A DNA stretch of 43,932 bases from Syntrophus sp. (in: bacteria) (GTDB lineage: Bacteria; Desulfobacterota; Syntrophia; Syntrophales; UBA8958), in assembly GCA_003451635.1 (NCBI GenBank), contig DMAT01000275.1:1-43932 (forward strand). The letters are read 5' to 3'. A program made the position numbers and the translations under genes. Below the pieces are notes generated by a model. It worked only from the letters and a program-made list of their open reading frames with translations. It searched no databases and had not been told where the DNA came from. Every line of letters starts with the position of its first letter. Within the stretch, counting starts at the first letter, position 1. Positions 31,021 through 38,183 of this stretch are shown here, one piece after another.

Positions 31021-32613
31021 CTATGCAGAAATCAGACCAGCGGGAGTTTTCTTGAAGCTCTTTTTACATGCCGGACACCGGAATAATTTTGCAAGCTTTT
31101 CGCCGCAGATGCAGGCCCAGCCAATTTGTTTGGCCGGATTGCCGACCATCAGGGCGTGATCGAGAACATCTTTAGTAATCACAGCCCCAGCGCCAACGAA
31201 TGCATAGTTACCGATGGTATGGCCGCAGACGATGGTGCAGTTTGCTCCCAAGGTCGCGCCTTTTTTGACGAGGGTAGGGCGTACCTGGTCCATCTTGGAG
31301 AATTTGGCGCGGGGGTTATGGATATTTGTAAAGACCATGGAGGGTCCGCAGAAGACGCCGTCTTCCAAGGTGACGCCTTTGTAAACACTGACGTTGTTCT
31401 GGATCTTGCAGCCATCGCCGATATTGACATCAGGTCCGATGACGACATTCTGACCGATGTTGCATTGCTCACCGATGGTGGTTCCGGACAAAACGTGGGA
31501 GAAGTGCCAGATATTAGCTCCCTTGCCGATACGAACACCGTCATCGATAATTGCCGTCTCGTGAACAAAGGCGTCTTTGGGTGGCGAGAATTTGACGGTT
31601 TTAGGTGTTGACCCGACGGAAATGGGGACGTCCTTTTCCTTCATGGATTTCTGACTCAACTCCAAAACATGAAGGACCCGCAGGCCTTCCTCGCCGGAGG
31701 TGAAGGGTTGCTGTCCGGTTGTAATCGCTCCGATAAAAGCCCGGCATTCCGCCTTCAATGGTTCTTCCCATTGATCGGAAAGACTGACGGCGATGGCCGC
31801 GGCCTTTTCCGCAATGGGCAGCCCGTCTTTCCAATTGATGATATGTGGATATAGAACAAGTTTTTCATCGACATCTTGGGTATCGTCAAAGACCAGCATT
31901 CCCTGGCTTCCCACGACGACAAGACGCTGCTCCTTATAAGGATTCAGCCAGCTCACGAAGATGTGAGCGCCGATTCCCGAGGGAAACTTGAGGTTCGTCA
32001 TAGTGACGTCGGCGATGGAGGCATGGAGAAAATTACTGCCCACGGCGTCCACATAAGAGGGATCTTCACCGACGATGCTGAGGATCAGGGATATGTCATG
32101 GGGGGCAAAGGACCATAGGATGTTCTCTTCCCGTCGTATTTTGCCAAGACTGAGGCGGCGGGAATAGATATACTGAAGACGGCCGATCTTTCCATCAGCA
32201 ATCATCTTCTTCAGTCTGACGACCCCCTGGTGATAATGAAGAATATGACCGACGAAAAGTATTTTCCCGGCAACACGGGCCTTGGCGACTAATTGGCGGC
32301 CCTCGTCATAGGTGACGGCCAGGGGCTTCTCGACGAAAACGTGTTTTCCGGCTTCAAGGGCCTGGGCAGCAAGAGCGAAATGGGTAACCGCCGGCGTGGC
32401 GATGACCACCGCCGTGATGGATGGATCATTAAGCGCGCCGTCAAGCTGACCGATGCAGGGAACATCGGGGTAATCTTTGCGCATTTGGACTTGTATTTGA
32501 CCGTCCCCATCGCAAATGGTTTTTAAAACTCCTAATTGATGGAAATTCCGTACAAGGTTTTTCCCCCAGTAACCGGCGCCGATTACGGAAATCTTTATAT
32601 TGCTTTTTTTCAT
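31021..32613 (-). CDS. Gfo/Idh/MocA oxidoreductase fused to hexapeptide acetyltransferase (WlbA-WlbB/WbpB-WbpD-like)
   Basis: This 530-aa fusion has an N-terminal NAD(P)-binding dehydrogenase: ISVIGAGYWGKNLVRNF at 8-24, VEKPLAV around 94-100 with the conserved Lys, and APHDI near 170-174. After a linker near 335-345 come left-handed beta-helix repeats (IGKGANIWHFSHVLSGTTIG, IGPDVNIGDGCKI) with the acetyltransferase signature CGPSMVFTNIHNPRA at 422-436. The last 40 residues form a small zinc-ribbon-like tail (CICGEK and CPACKK). Separate homologues oxidise C3 of UDP-N-acetylglucosaminuronate and N-acetylate the resulting amine. Here the two steps are joined, with an aminotransferase (26350) available for the step between. 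It starts behind AAAGGAGG. Confidence 0.88.
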   Translation of the reverse strand: MKKSNIKISVIGAGYWGKNLVRNFHQLGVLKTICDGDGQIQVQMRKDYPDVPCIGQLDGALNDPSITAVVIATPAVTHFALAAQALEAGKHVFVEKPLAVTYDEGRQLVAKARVAGKILFVGHILHYHQGVVRLKKMIADGKIGRLQYIYSRRLSLGKIRREENILWSFAPHDISLILSIVGEDPSYVDAVGSNFLHASIADVTMTNLKFPSGIGAHIFVSWLNPYKEQRLVVVGSQGMLVFDDTQDVDEKLVLYPHIINWKDGLPIAEKAAAIAVSLSDQWEEPLKAECRAFIGAITTGQQPFTSGEEGLRVLHVLELSQKSMKEKDVPISVGSTPKTVKFSPPKDAFVHETAIIDDGVRIGKGANIWHFSHVLSGTTIGEQCNIGQNVVIGPDVNIGDGCKIQNNVSVYKGVTLEDGVFCGPSMVFTNIHNPRAKFSKMDQVRPTLVKKGATLGANCTIVCGHTIGNYAFVGAGAVITKDVLDHALMVGNPAKQIGWACICGEKLAKLFRCPACKKSFKKTPAGLISA

Positions 32614-32702
32614 ATGGTGTTTTTTATCCTCCTTTATATAGGTTACCCATTATCAGAAAAGAAGATATGTGGCAATTCAATCTGATATCATATGTTTGCT
32701 AG

Positions 32703-34598
32703 TTATTGACCATATTTTGAGTTTATCGATTGAATATGTTTTTTTGCGAGTATGCTGCCCGGATCGATGGAAATCGCTTTATGAAAATAATGAAGTGCCT
32801 GTGAGGAATCACCCAGGTGCAGGCTTATTTCGCCCAGGGTGATCAGGGCGGGAATAATATCACCGCTATTTGCTATTTCCATTTTTAAGCAGTCAATTGC
32901 ATTATTATATTTGCCGAATTTCAAAAATATAATTGCCTTCTGAATGTTTACTTTTTTAAATGCCGGCGCGAGTTGCAGGGTCTTGTCGAAATGCTCCAAT
33001 GCCTCGGCATGGTTTCCAAGGACGCTGTGGACAAGCCCGAAGGTATAGCGAATTGCCGGATGATTTATGATTGTGTCGGATGCGGTTTGCAGGATTCTCA
33101 GGGCCTCATGATCTTCATTTCGCCGCAGCAGGATACCGACCAGATTGTTGTATGCCCCTACATGAGAATTAGTCCGCTTGATGGTTTCACGGTAGGCATC
33201 TTCTGCCTCAGTCATTCTGCCCGCCTTTTCCAGGGCCATGGCTTTCAAAAAGAATGACTCCGAATTATCCGAAGAAATGCGCAGGCCTGTAGAGGTAACT
33301 TCCATCGCCGTTTGCGGTTCAAGTCCCAGCGATTGACTTTTGCTATTACCGGCAACATCGTGGGCAGGTTGTTCGTGCGATGCTGCGGCGACACTCTGCG
33401 CCTCGATCGAAGGAGGGGAGAGACGGTGTGCCTCTTCCATATATAAGCGGGCGCGATCGGGGTGGCCGGCCTCAGAGAGACTGATTCCTGCCTGGCGGCA
33501 GAGGAATGCCTTGTCGGGCGCGATTTCAAGGGCCCGGGCGTAAAGAATTTCCGCACCTTCCGGATCTCCCAAGCCTAGCTTCGCCATCCCCATCCAGCAG
33601 CAGATCTTCCATTCCTCGCTGTAGGTGGCAATCTCCACCATGTCCAGGCCGATTTCATGGTTCCGGTAGCGTTCGAGGGCTTCCCGGTACCTGTTTCCGG
33701 ACTCGATTATTCCGGACCAGTCCTTTTTCATAAGGCTGATCAACGTCTGGCTGGCGAAAATATCGATGTGACCTCCATAGCGGTCCAGGGCCTGCCGGCA
33801 GATTATTTCGGCCTCATCATTGCGTTGCAGTTGAATGTATGAGCGGGCGGCCGTGTAGTAGGCCTTCAAATACTGTTTGTGGGTGATCTGCTGCGCCTCT
33901 ACCAGTTCAATTGTGGTCAGGGACTCCCGGAGCGCCTCCTCGTTCTTGTTCATCGACGCGAAAGAGTTGCTGAGATAGAGATGGGCCAGGGCGTTTTCGG
34001 GATTCTCTACGATCTGTTTTTGCAGGAGTGTCGCCGTACGTTCGAACTTCTTCCGGGCCGCTTCGGGTCCCTGGTCGTAACCGTAGTGGATGATGCGTCC
34101 CAGTGAGGCCGCGTGGTTTTTGAAACCCAGGAGATAGTTGTGGACGATACCCTCATAGCGGATTCGTCCGTTCGATCGAAAGATCCTGATCGAGTCAAGG
34201 CAGACGGTTTCTTTCCCCTCATTGCAACTGTTTTCCACCTGCAAGGACAGCGCCTCGATCCCCTGCTTTTCGGCTAGAGCGACTTCCTCACGCAGGCTTC
34301 GCTGTGAAGAAGGCCGATATTGCTCGTCGGCGTCGATGATGAAGATCCAGCGCCCCTTGGCGTAGGAGATGGACTGGTTACGGTGGAGGCTGAAATCGTC
34401 CTGCCAGGGGTGGTGATAGATGCGGGATCTGAAGCTTTTTGCGATCTCTACGGTACGATCAGTCGAACCGGTGTCGACGATGATGATCTCGTCAACGTGG
34501 TCAACGACACTTTTTAGGCAGCTCCCGATGAAGGCTTCTTCATTCTTGACGATCATGCAGACAGAGAGGGTAGGTGGCTTACCTTTTTTCAATTTCAA
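32703..34598 (-). CDS. GT2-TPR glycosyltransferase
   Basis: This 631-aa protein has an N-terminal family-2 domain (LSVCMIVKNEEAFIGSCLKS at residues 11-30, EIIIVDTGSTDRTVEIAKSF, YHHPWQDDFSLHRNQSISYA, then DADEQY near 95). About 400 residues of TPR repeats follow (for example LYARALEIAPDKAFLCRQAG, HYFHKAISIDPGSILAKKHI). It is the third copy of the same GT2 domain type in the island, with the duplicated enzyme at 16420-19269. Similar GT2-TPR proteins occur in flagellin glycosylation loci. A low-complexity Ala/Ser-rich linker near residues 400-430 separates two TPR blocks. It lies 36 bp downstream of the TPR gene. Confidence 0.83.
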   Translation of the reverse strand: MKLKKGKPPTLSVCMIVKNEEAFIGSCLKSVVDHVDEIIIVDTGSTDRTVEIAKSFRSRIYHHPWQDDFSLHRNQSISYAKGRWIFIIDADEQYRPSSQRSLREEVALAEKQGIEALSLQVENSCNEGKETVCLDSIRIFRSNGRIRYEGIVHNYLLGFKNHAASLGRIIHYGYDQGPEAARKKFERTATLLQKQIVENPENALAHLYLSNSFASMNKNEEALRESLTTIELVEAQQITHKQYLKAYYTAARSYIQLQRNDEAEIICRQALDRYGGHIDIFASQTLISLMKKDWSGIIESGNRYREALERYRNHEIGLDMVEIATYSEEWKICCWMGMAKLGLGDPEGAEILYARALEIAPDKAFLCRQAGISLSEAGHPDRARLYMEEAHRLSPPSIEAQSVAAASHEQPAHDVAGNSKSQSLGLEPQTAMEVTSTGLRISSDNSESFFLKAMALEKAGRMTEAEDAYRETIKRTNSHVGAYNNLVGILLRRNEDHEALRILQTASDTIINHPAIRYTFGLVHSVLGNHAEALEHFDKTLQLAPAFKKVNIQKAIIFLKFGKYNNAIDCLKMEIANSGDIIPALITLGEISLHLGDSSQALHYFHKAISIDPGSILAKKHIQSINSKYGQ

Positions 34599-34634
34599 TT
34601 TTCCATTTACTAGACTGTATGTATTGTCGCTATG

Positions 34635-35384
34635 CTATTCTGCAGCGTTCTGTTTCCGAACGTAGGACAGCAGGGCCTTCCCCTCCGCAAATTCCGGATT
34701 GATATCCAGCCCCTGTAATATCGCCTCTTCAGCATCCTGCCATTCTTTCCTTTCAAGGTAGGCCCGGGCGATGTTGTAATACAATCCCTCATCCTCAGGA
34801 TGAAAGACAAGGGCTTTACGAAACTCGGCAATGGCGTCGTTGATATTTCCCGCTTTTCGATATGCAATGCCCTTGGTGTTGCAAAGCTGCAAAATCAGAT
34901 AATTCATTTCCGTATCTTCGCCAAGAATTGCCTTGGCTTTTGCGAAAGCGCCGTTATCGATAAATTCCTTGGCCTTTTGGACCAGCATTTCATGTGCAGA
35001 TTCGCTTGCGTCATTGTTTACGGTAGCATCGTCAATATCTTGACGTATCGATTCCTCCAATTGCGATGAAATCTCTTCTTCTTCAACCTGTAGGATTTGC
35101 TTTAAAAAATCCAGGGCGGTTTTAGCATCGTTATCACGAAAAGTTACAGGACCATACATCTCTTTAAAGGCCTTCGAGGCGGCCAGGTCTTGCTGAAAAA
35201 CGTTGATGTCGTTATTTAATTGCTTCTGATCGGCAGGGAGCATTTTGGTATGCATTGTTTTTTCCAAAACCTCTTTAAAACAATGAAGGCAGGAATAGAC
35301 ATTTTGCCGTTTTAGGTGCCGCTTTGCCTCGTCCAGCTTTTTTTGGATGACAGCGGCGTCTTCCCTTTTCAGTGGTTCTGCCAT
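34635..35384 (-). CDS. TPR-repeat protein
   Basis: This 249-aa cytosolic protein has no signal peptide. Its first half is helical and charged (DEAKRHLKRQNVYSCLHCFK, with a cluster of Glu at VEEEEISSQLEES). The second half has canonical TPRs (NTKGIAYRKAGNINDAIAEF, RKALVFHPEDEGLYYNIARA, YLERKEWQDAEEAILQGLDI). TPRs usually mediate protein-protein contacts. Being the first gene of the minus-strand island and next to a flagellar regulator, it may scaffold the glycosylation enzymes or link to flagellar assembly; no function is proven. GGAGAAACC precedes the ATG. Confidence 0.75.
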   Translation of the reverse strand: MAEPLKREDAAVIQKKLDEAKRHLKRQNVYSCLHCFKEVLEKTMHTKMLPADQKQLNNDINVFQQDLAASKAFKEMYGPVTFRDNDAKTALDFLKQILQVEEEEISSQLEESIRQDIDDATVNNDASESAHEMLVQKAKEFIDNGAFAKAKAILGEDTEMNYLILQLCNTKGIAYRKAGNINDAIAEFRKALVFHPEDEGLYYNIARAYLERKEWQDAEEAILQGLDINPEFAEGKALLSYVRKQNAAE

Positions 35385-35418
35385 GGTTTCTCCTTTCTAA
35401 AAGTACCAATGCAAGGAT

Positions 35419-35469
35419 GCGTCATAATAAATCTGTGTGATATTGAAGGATCTCAAATATTTATGACGC
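35419..35469. repeat. Inverted repeat in the divergent intergenic region
   Basis: GCGTCATAA (35419-35427) and TTATGACGC (35461-35469) are perfect 9-bp inverted copies 33 bp apart, between the divergent TPR gene and the 70-aa gene. Possible operator pair; no known regulator motif recognised. Confidence 0.45.
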
Positions 35470-35480
35470 GTTTCAACTTA

Positions 35481-35496
35481 TTCATAAGGCGTGCCA
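35481..35496 (-). promoter_or_regulatory. Weak sigma-54-like site upstream of the TPR gene
   Basis: Minus-strand TGGCACGCCTTATGAA has a perfect -24 element (TGGCACG), but the -12 dinucleotide is GA where GC is expected. If functional it would put the glycan island under the same control as flgF, flgN and fliD. Confidence 0.3.
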
Positions 35497-35516
35497 AATA
35501 TTAAATAATTAAATAT

Positions 35517-35543
35517 TTAAGTTTTTGGAAATTATTCCGATAA
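35517..35543 (+). promoter_or_regulatory. Sigma-28 (FliA) promoter for the 70-aa gene and HD-GYP regulator
   Basis: TTAAGTTT (-35), 11 nt, then TCCGATAA (-10). Exact consensus spacing, with 7/8 matches in each box. The 11-nt spacer holds most of the dyad-like GGAAATTATTCC (35527-35538). The start point near 35551 is 36 nt before the ATG at 35587. Confidence 0.83.
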
Positions 35544-35586
35544 ATAGTTCAGACGAGGAATACTCATAGGAAGGCGGTGCGTTTAT

Positions 35587-35799
35587 ATGACGATATTGGC
35601 TAATCAGGTAGATGGCGTCATTAAAGCATACAACAAACAGTATAAGCACAGATTCAGCATTGATAATGGCTCAGAGACTTCTCAAAGGGACAGGTATGCC
35701 GACGTGGTGACGCTTTCCAGGTTCGAAGATGTCAGAGGCGATGTTGAAGCGCAGATGACTTACAGTCTTGTTGATATCCTGAAAAAACAGAGTAGATAA
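35587..35799 (+). CDS. Small protein of unknown function (flagellar regulon)
   Basis: This 70-aa soluble protein has no family I can name. It is polar, with RYADVVTLSRFEDVRGDVEA in the middle and a C-terminal TYSLVDILKKQSR. The DVVTLS stretch and short C-terminal helix recall FlgM or other small flagellar proteins ending in a helix, but the resemblance is too weak for a call. A good sigma-28 promoter precedes it and the HD-GYP regulator follows 32 bp later, so it is very likely expressed in the late flagellar class. GGAAGGCGG precedes the start. Confidence 0.7.
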   Translation: MTILANQVDGVIKAYNKQYKHRFSIDNGSETSQRDRYADVVTLSRFEDVRGDVEAQMTYSLVDILKKQSR

Positions 35800-35831
35800 A
35801 ATCATCACATGAAAATGAGAGATTATAGCAA

Positions 35832-37328
35832 ATGGTCCATGCCTTCGGAATTGACAATATTAGTCCATACAAGAAGAAAATACTCGTCGTAGACGATTAT
35901 GTGCCTACGCGGCAGATGATCGTGGACGCCCTGTCCGACAGTGGCTACCAGACGATCAAAGAAGCGGGAAACGGAAGAGAGGCCCTCGGTTTTTTCAGGA
36001 ATGAGCATTATGACCTGGTTATAAGCGATGTGATGATGCCCCAGATGGGGGGCATGGAATTGCTTCAACACCTGAAAGAAATCAAGCCTGATACCGCCGT
36101 GATTATGATAACCGCCCAGCCGGAGGTGGAGCTCACCGTTTCCGCTCTCAAAAAGGGAGCCGTTGATTTCCTGAAAAAACCATTCAATATAGAAGATTTG
36201 ATGTACAAAGTTCATGTATATCTTCAGGAAATCAATATCACCACCCCCCAGTCCTACCAAAGCGACCTGCTTTTAAAGCAGATAGAAGAAAAAACAAACG
36301 AATTATCAATACATAGTTATATTTATGACTCTGTTGAGAATATAGAAGGAAATCATGATGAAATATTTGAGAAATTGGCGACAACAGCCATGCGGGTTGT
36401 CGATGGCGAAGAGTGCTTTCTCCTGATTTATGACGATGAAACAAAGGAATTTCATGCCCGGGTATCAAAGAGCCTGAACAATTCTTTCAATTCAAAGTTG
36501 ACCATTCTCTCTCTCAAGTATCTATACCATCAGGTTGTCGAAAAAGGTGACGCCCTGATGATTCACTCTCAAGACCACCCGTTCGTAGCCCCTTCGCTGA
36601 TCTGTTCGCCCCTGATGATAAGGGATAAGACATTTGGCGTTTTGAGTATCAGAAAAAAGAAGGACCGGGGGCCTTTTGCCCAGAAAGATCTTAATTATCT
36701 CGTTAGCCTCTGTAAAAGGGCATCTTTGAACCTTGAGAACAAGATGCTCTACGAGAGCCTCTACGTGAATGTTCTTGACACCTTTAAGGCTCTGATCGCC
36801 TCTATTCAGGTTCGGGATCAGTACACGGAAGATCATTCGTTACGGGTAACGAAGCTTGCTGTTCGTGTCGCCCGGGAAATGGGATGTTCAAGTGGTGAAA
36901 TAGAGTCGATGAAGATAGCGGGCTCGCTTCACGACCTTGGGAAGGTGGCAATACCCGATAATGTGCTCCTTAAGCCGGACCGCCTTACCAATGAAGAATA
37001 TGAGATCATCAAGCAGCATCCGGACACAGGGGAAAGAATTCTCAAGCCCGTCGCCATTTTTGAGCGAGAGCGCACCATTATCCGACACCACCACGAACGT
37101 TGGGACGGGAGTGGCTACCCTGCAGGTTTATCAGGGGAAGACATTCCGCTCCTCGCAAGGATTCTTGCCATGACTGATACCTTTGACGCGATTACCAACA
37201 ATCGCCCCTATCGACAGGCCCAGAGCGTAGAAACAGCGATAGAGGAAATCAAAAATAATCGGGGCACCCAGTTCGATCCCCTCGTGACGGACCACTTCCT
37301 GATAATTCTGAGAAAGTCGCAAATCTAA
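35832..37328 (+). CDS. Response regulator: REC-GAF-HD-GYP cyclic-di-GMP phosphodiesterase
   Basis: This 498-aa cytosolic protein has three domains. REC is at residues 15-130 (acidic pair D21-D22, phospho-acceptor D66 in LVISDVMMP, T94, and K115 in FLKKPF). A GAF-like domain is at about 165-300. HD-GYP is at about 315-480 (HSLRVTKLAVRV, H367-D368 in SLHDLGKVAIPD, and HHHERWDGSGYPAGL at 419-433). HD-GYP enzymes hydrolyse c-di-GMP, which favours motility. All metal ligands that I can check are present, so it should be active. It lies in a sigma-28-controlled unit, so its expression would follow basal-body completion. The cognate kinase is not in the window. Confidence 0.93.
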   Translation: MVHAFGIDNISPYKKKILVVDDYVPTRQMIVDALSDSGYQTIKEAGNGREALGFFRNEHYDLVISDVMMPQMGGMELLQHLKEIKPDTAVIMITAQPEVELTVSALKKGAVDFLKKPFNIEDLMYKVHVYLQEINITTPQSYQSDLLLKQIEEKTNELSIHSYIYDSVENIEGNHDEIFEKLATTAMRVVDGEECFLLIYDDETKEFHARVSKSLNNSFNSKLTILSLKYLYHQVVEKGDALMIHSQDHPFVAPSLICSPLMIRDKTFGVLSIRKKKDRGPFAQKDLNYLVSLCKRASLNLENKMLYESLYVNVLDTFKALIASIQVRDQYTEDHSLRVTKLAVRVAREMGCSSGEIESMKIAGSLHDLGKVAIPDNVLLKPDRLTNEEYEIIKQHPDTGERILKPVAIFERERTIIRHHHERWDGSGYPAGLSGEDIPLLARILAMTDTFDAITNNRPYRQAQSVETAIEEIKNNRGTQFDPLVTDHFLIILRKSQI

Positions 37329-37366
37329 GATTCACTCCGCTCCACTTTACTCTTCATATTCCAGCC

Positions 37367-37382
37367 TGGCACAATAATTGTA
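37367..37382 (+). promoter_or_regulatory. Probable sigma-54 site upstream of the lytic transglycosylase
   Basis: TGGCACAATAATTGTA has a perfect -24 (TGGCAC) and correct spacing, but the -12 is TTGTA where TTGCA is expected. The gene starts 37 bp downstream, a suitable distance. Weaker than the sites before flgF, flgN and fliD. Confidence 0.5.
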
Positions 37383-37418
37383 TATCCAAAGCCAGACATT
37401 TCCCCTTTGGAGGATTCT

Positions 37419-38183
37419 GTGCATATAGCAGGAAAAACCGGACAAGTGGTCAGAACGGAAGAGATGAATAATTTCCGAAAGGATTATTTTGATCTGGAGA
37501 AGTCAAAGCGTCAATCCATCTTTAATCAGATGATCAGTGATATTGGTCGTTGCCAGGAAATAGGTTTTATGAGGAGCGAAAACGCGGCGCCATCTCGTGA
37601 GGAAATCAAGAAGCTCATTGAAGTTATGCAGTTGAAACTATACGACTATATTGCCCGGCTCGACTCCGAATCGGAAGGAAACGACCGCTTCACCCTGCCC
37701 ACGCTGCTCATGGCTGGGAATCCTTCCATGAGAAACAAGGAAAATATCACAGCGTCAAAAAATGAACATGTAAATATTAATACCGGATCAGAGAAAACAA
37801 GGCCCGGTCTTGACGAAATAATTCAACAGGCGTCGGAAAAATATGGAGTGGACGAAAATCTCATTCACAGTGTCGTCAAGATGGAAAGTAATTACAACCC
37901 CGCAGCCACATCACCCAAGGGGGCCATGGGGCTCATGCAATTAATGCCCGGAACGGCAAAGGACCTTGATGTCCAAAGGCCCTACGATCCTGAAGAGAAT
38001 ATTATGGGGGGGACGCGTTACCTCAAAGGGCTGCTGGATCGTTATCATGGCGATGTCTCCCTGAGCCTGGCGGCTTACAACTGGGGGATGGGAAACGTCG
38101 AAAAACGACTCGAAAAAATGCCCCTGGAAACAAAAAATTACGTCACCAGGGTCATGCAGCATTATCAGAACGCCAAAGGGTAA
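37419..38183 (+). CDS. Lytic transglycosylase (SLT domain), candidate flagellar muramidase
   Basis: This 254-aa protein (from GTG 37419; GGAGG ends 5 nt upstream) has a C-terminal SLT domain at about 131-250. The catalytic Glu is in HSVVKMESNYNPAATSPKGA (E156), followed by MGLMQLMPGTA, GGTRYLKGLLDRY and SLSLAAYNWGMGNV. Lytic transglycosylases cut peptidoglycan with formation of 1,6-anhydro-muramic acid. No signal peptide is evident, and the first 130 residues are polar and helical, so export may be through the flagellar system or by an unusual route. FlgJ here lacks a hydrolase half, so this enzyme is a candidate to open the wall for the rod. The 3' end overlaps trmFO by 32 bp. Confidence 0.85.
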   Translation: MHIAGKTGQVVRTEEMNNFRKDYFDLEKSKRQSIFNQMISDIGRCQEIGFMRSENAAPSREEIKKLIEVMQLKLYDYIARLDSESEGNDRFTLPTLLMAGNPSMRNKENITASKNEHVNINTGSEKTRPGLDEIIQQASEKYGVDENLIHSVVKMESNYNPAATSPKGAMGLMQLMPGTAKDLDVQRPYDPEENIMGGTRYLKGLLDRYHGDVSLSLAAYNWGMGNVEKRLEKMPLETKNYVTRVMQHYQNAKG

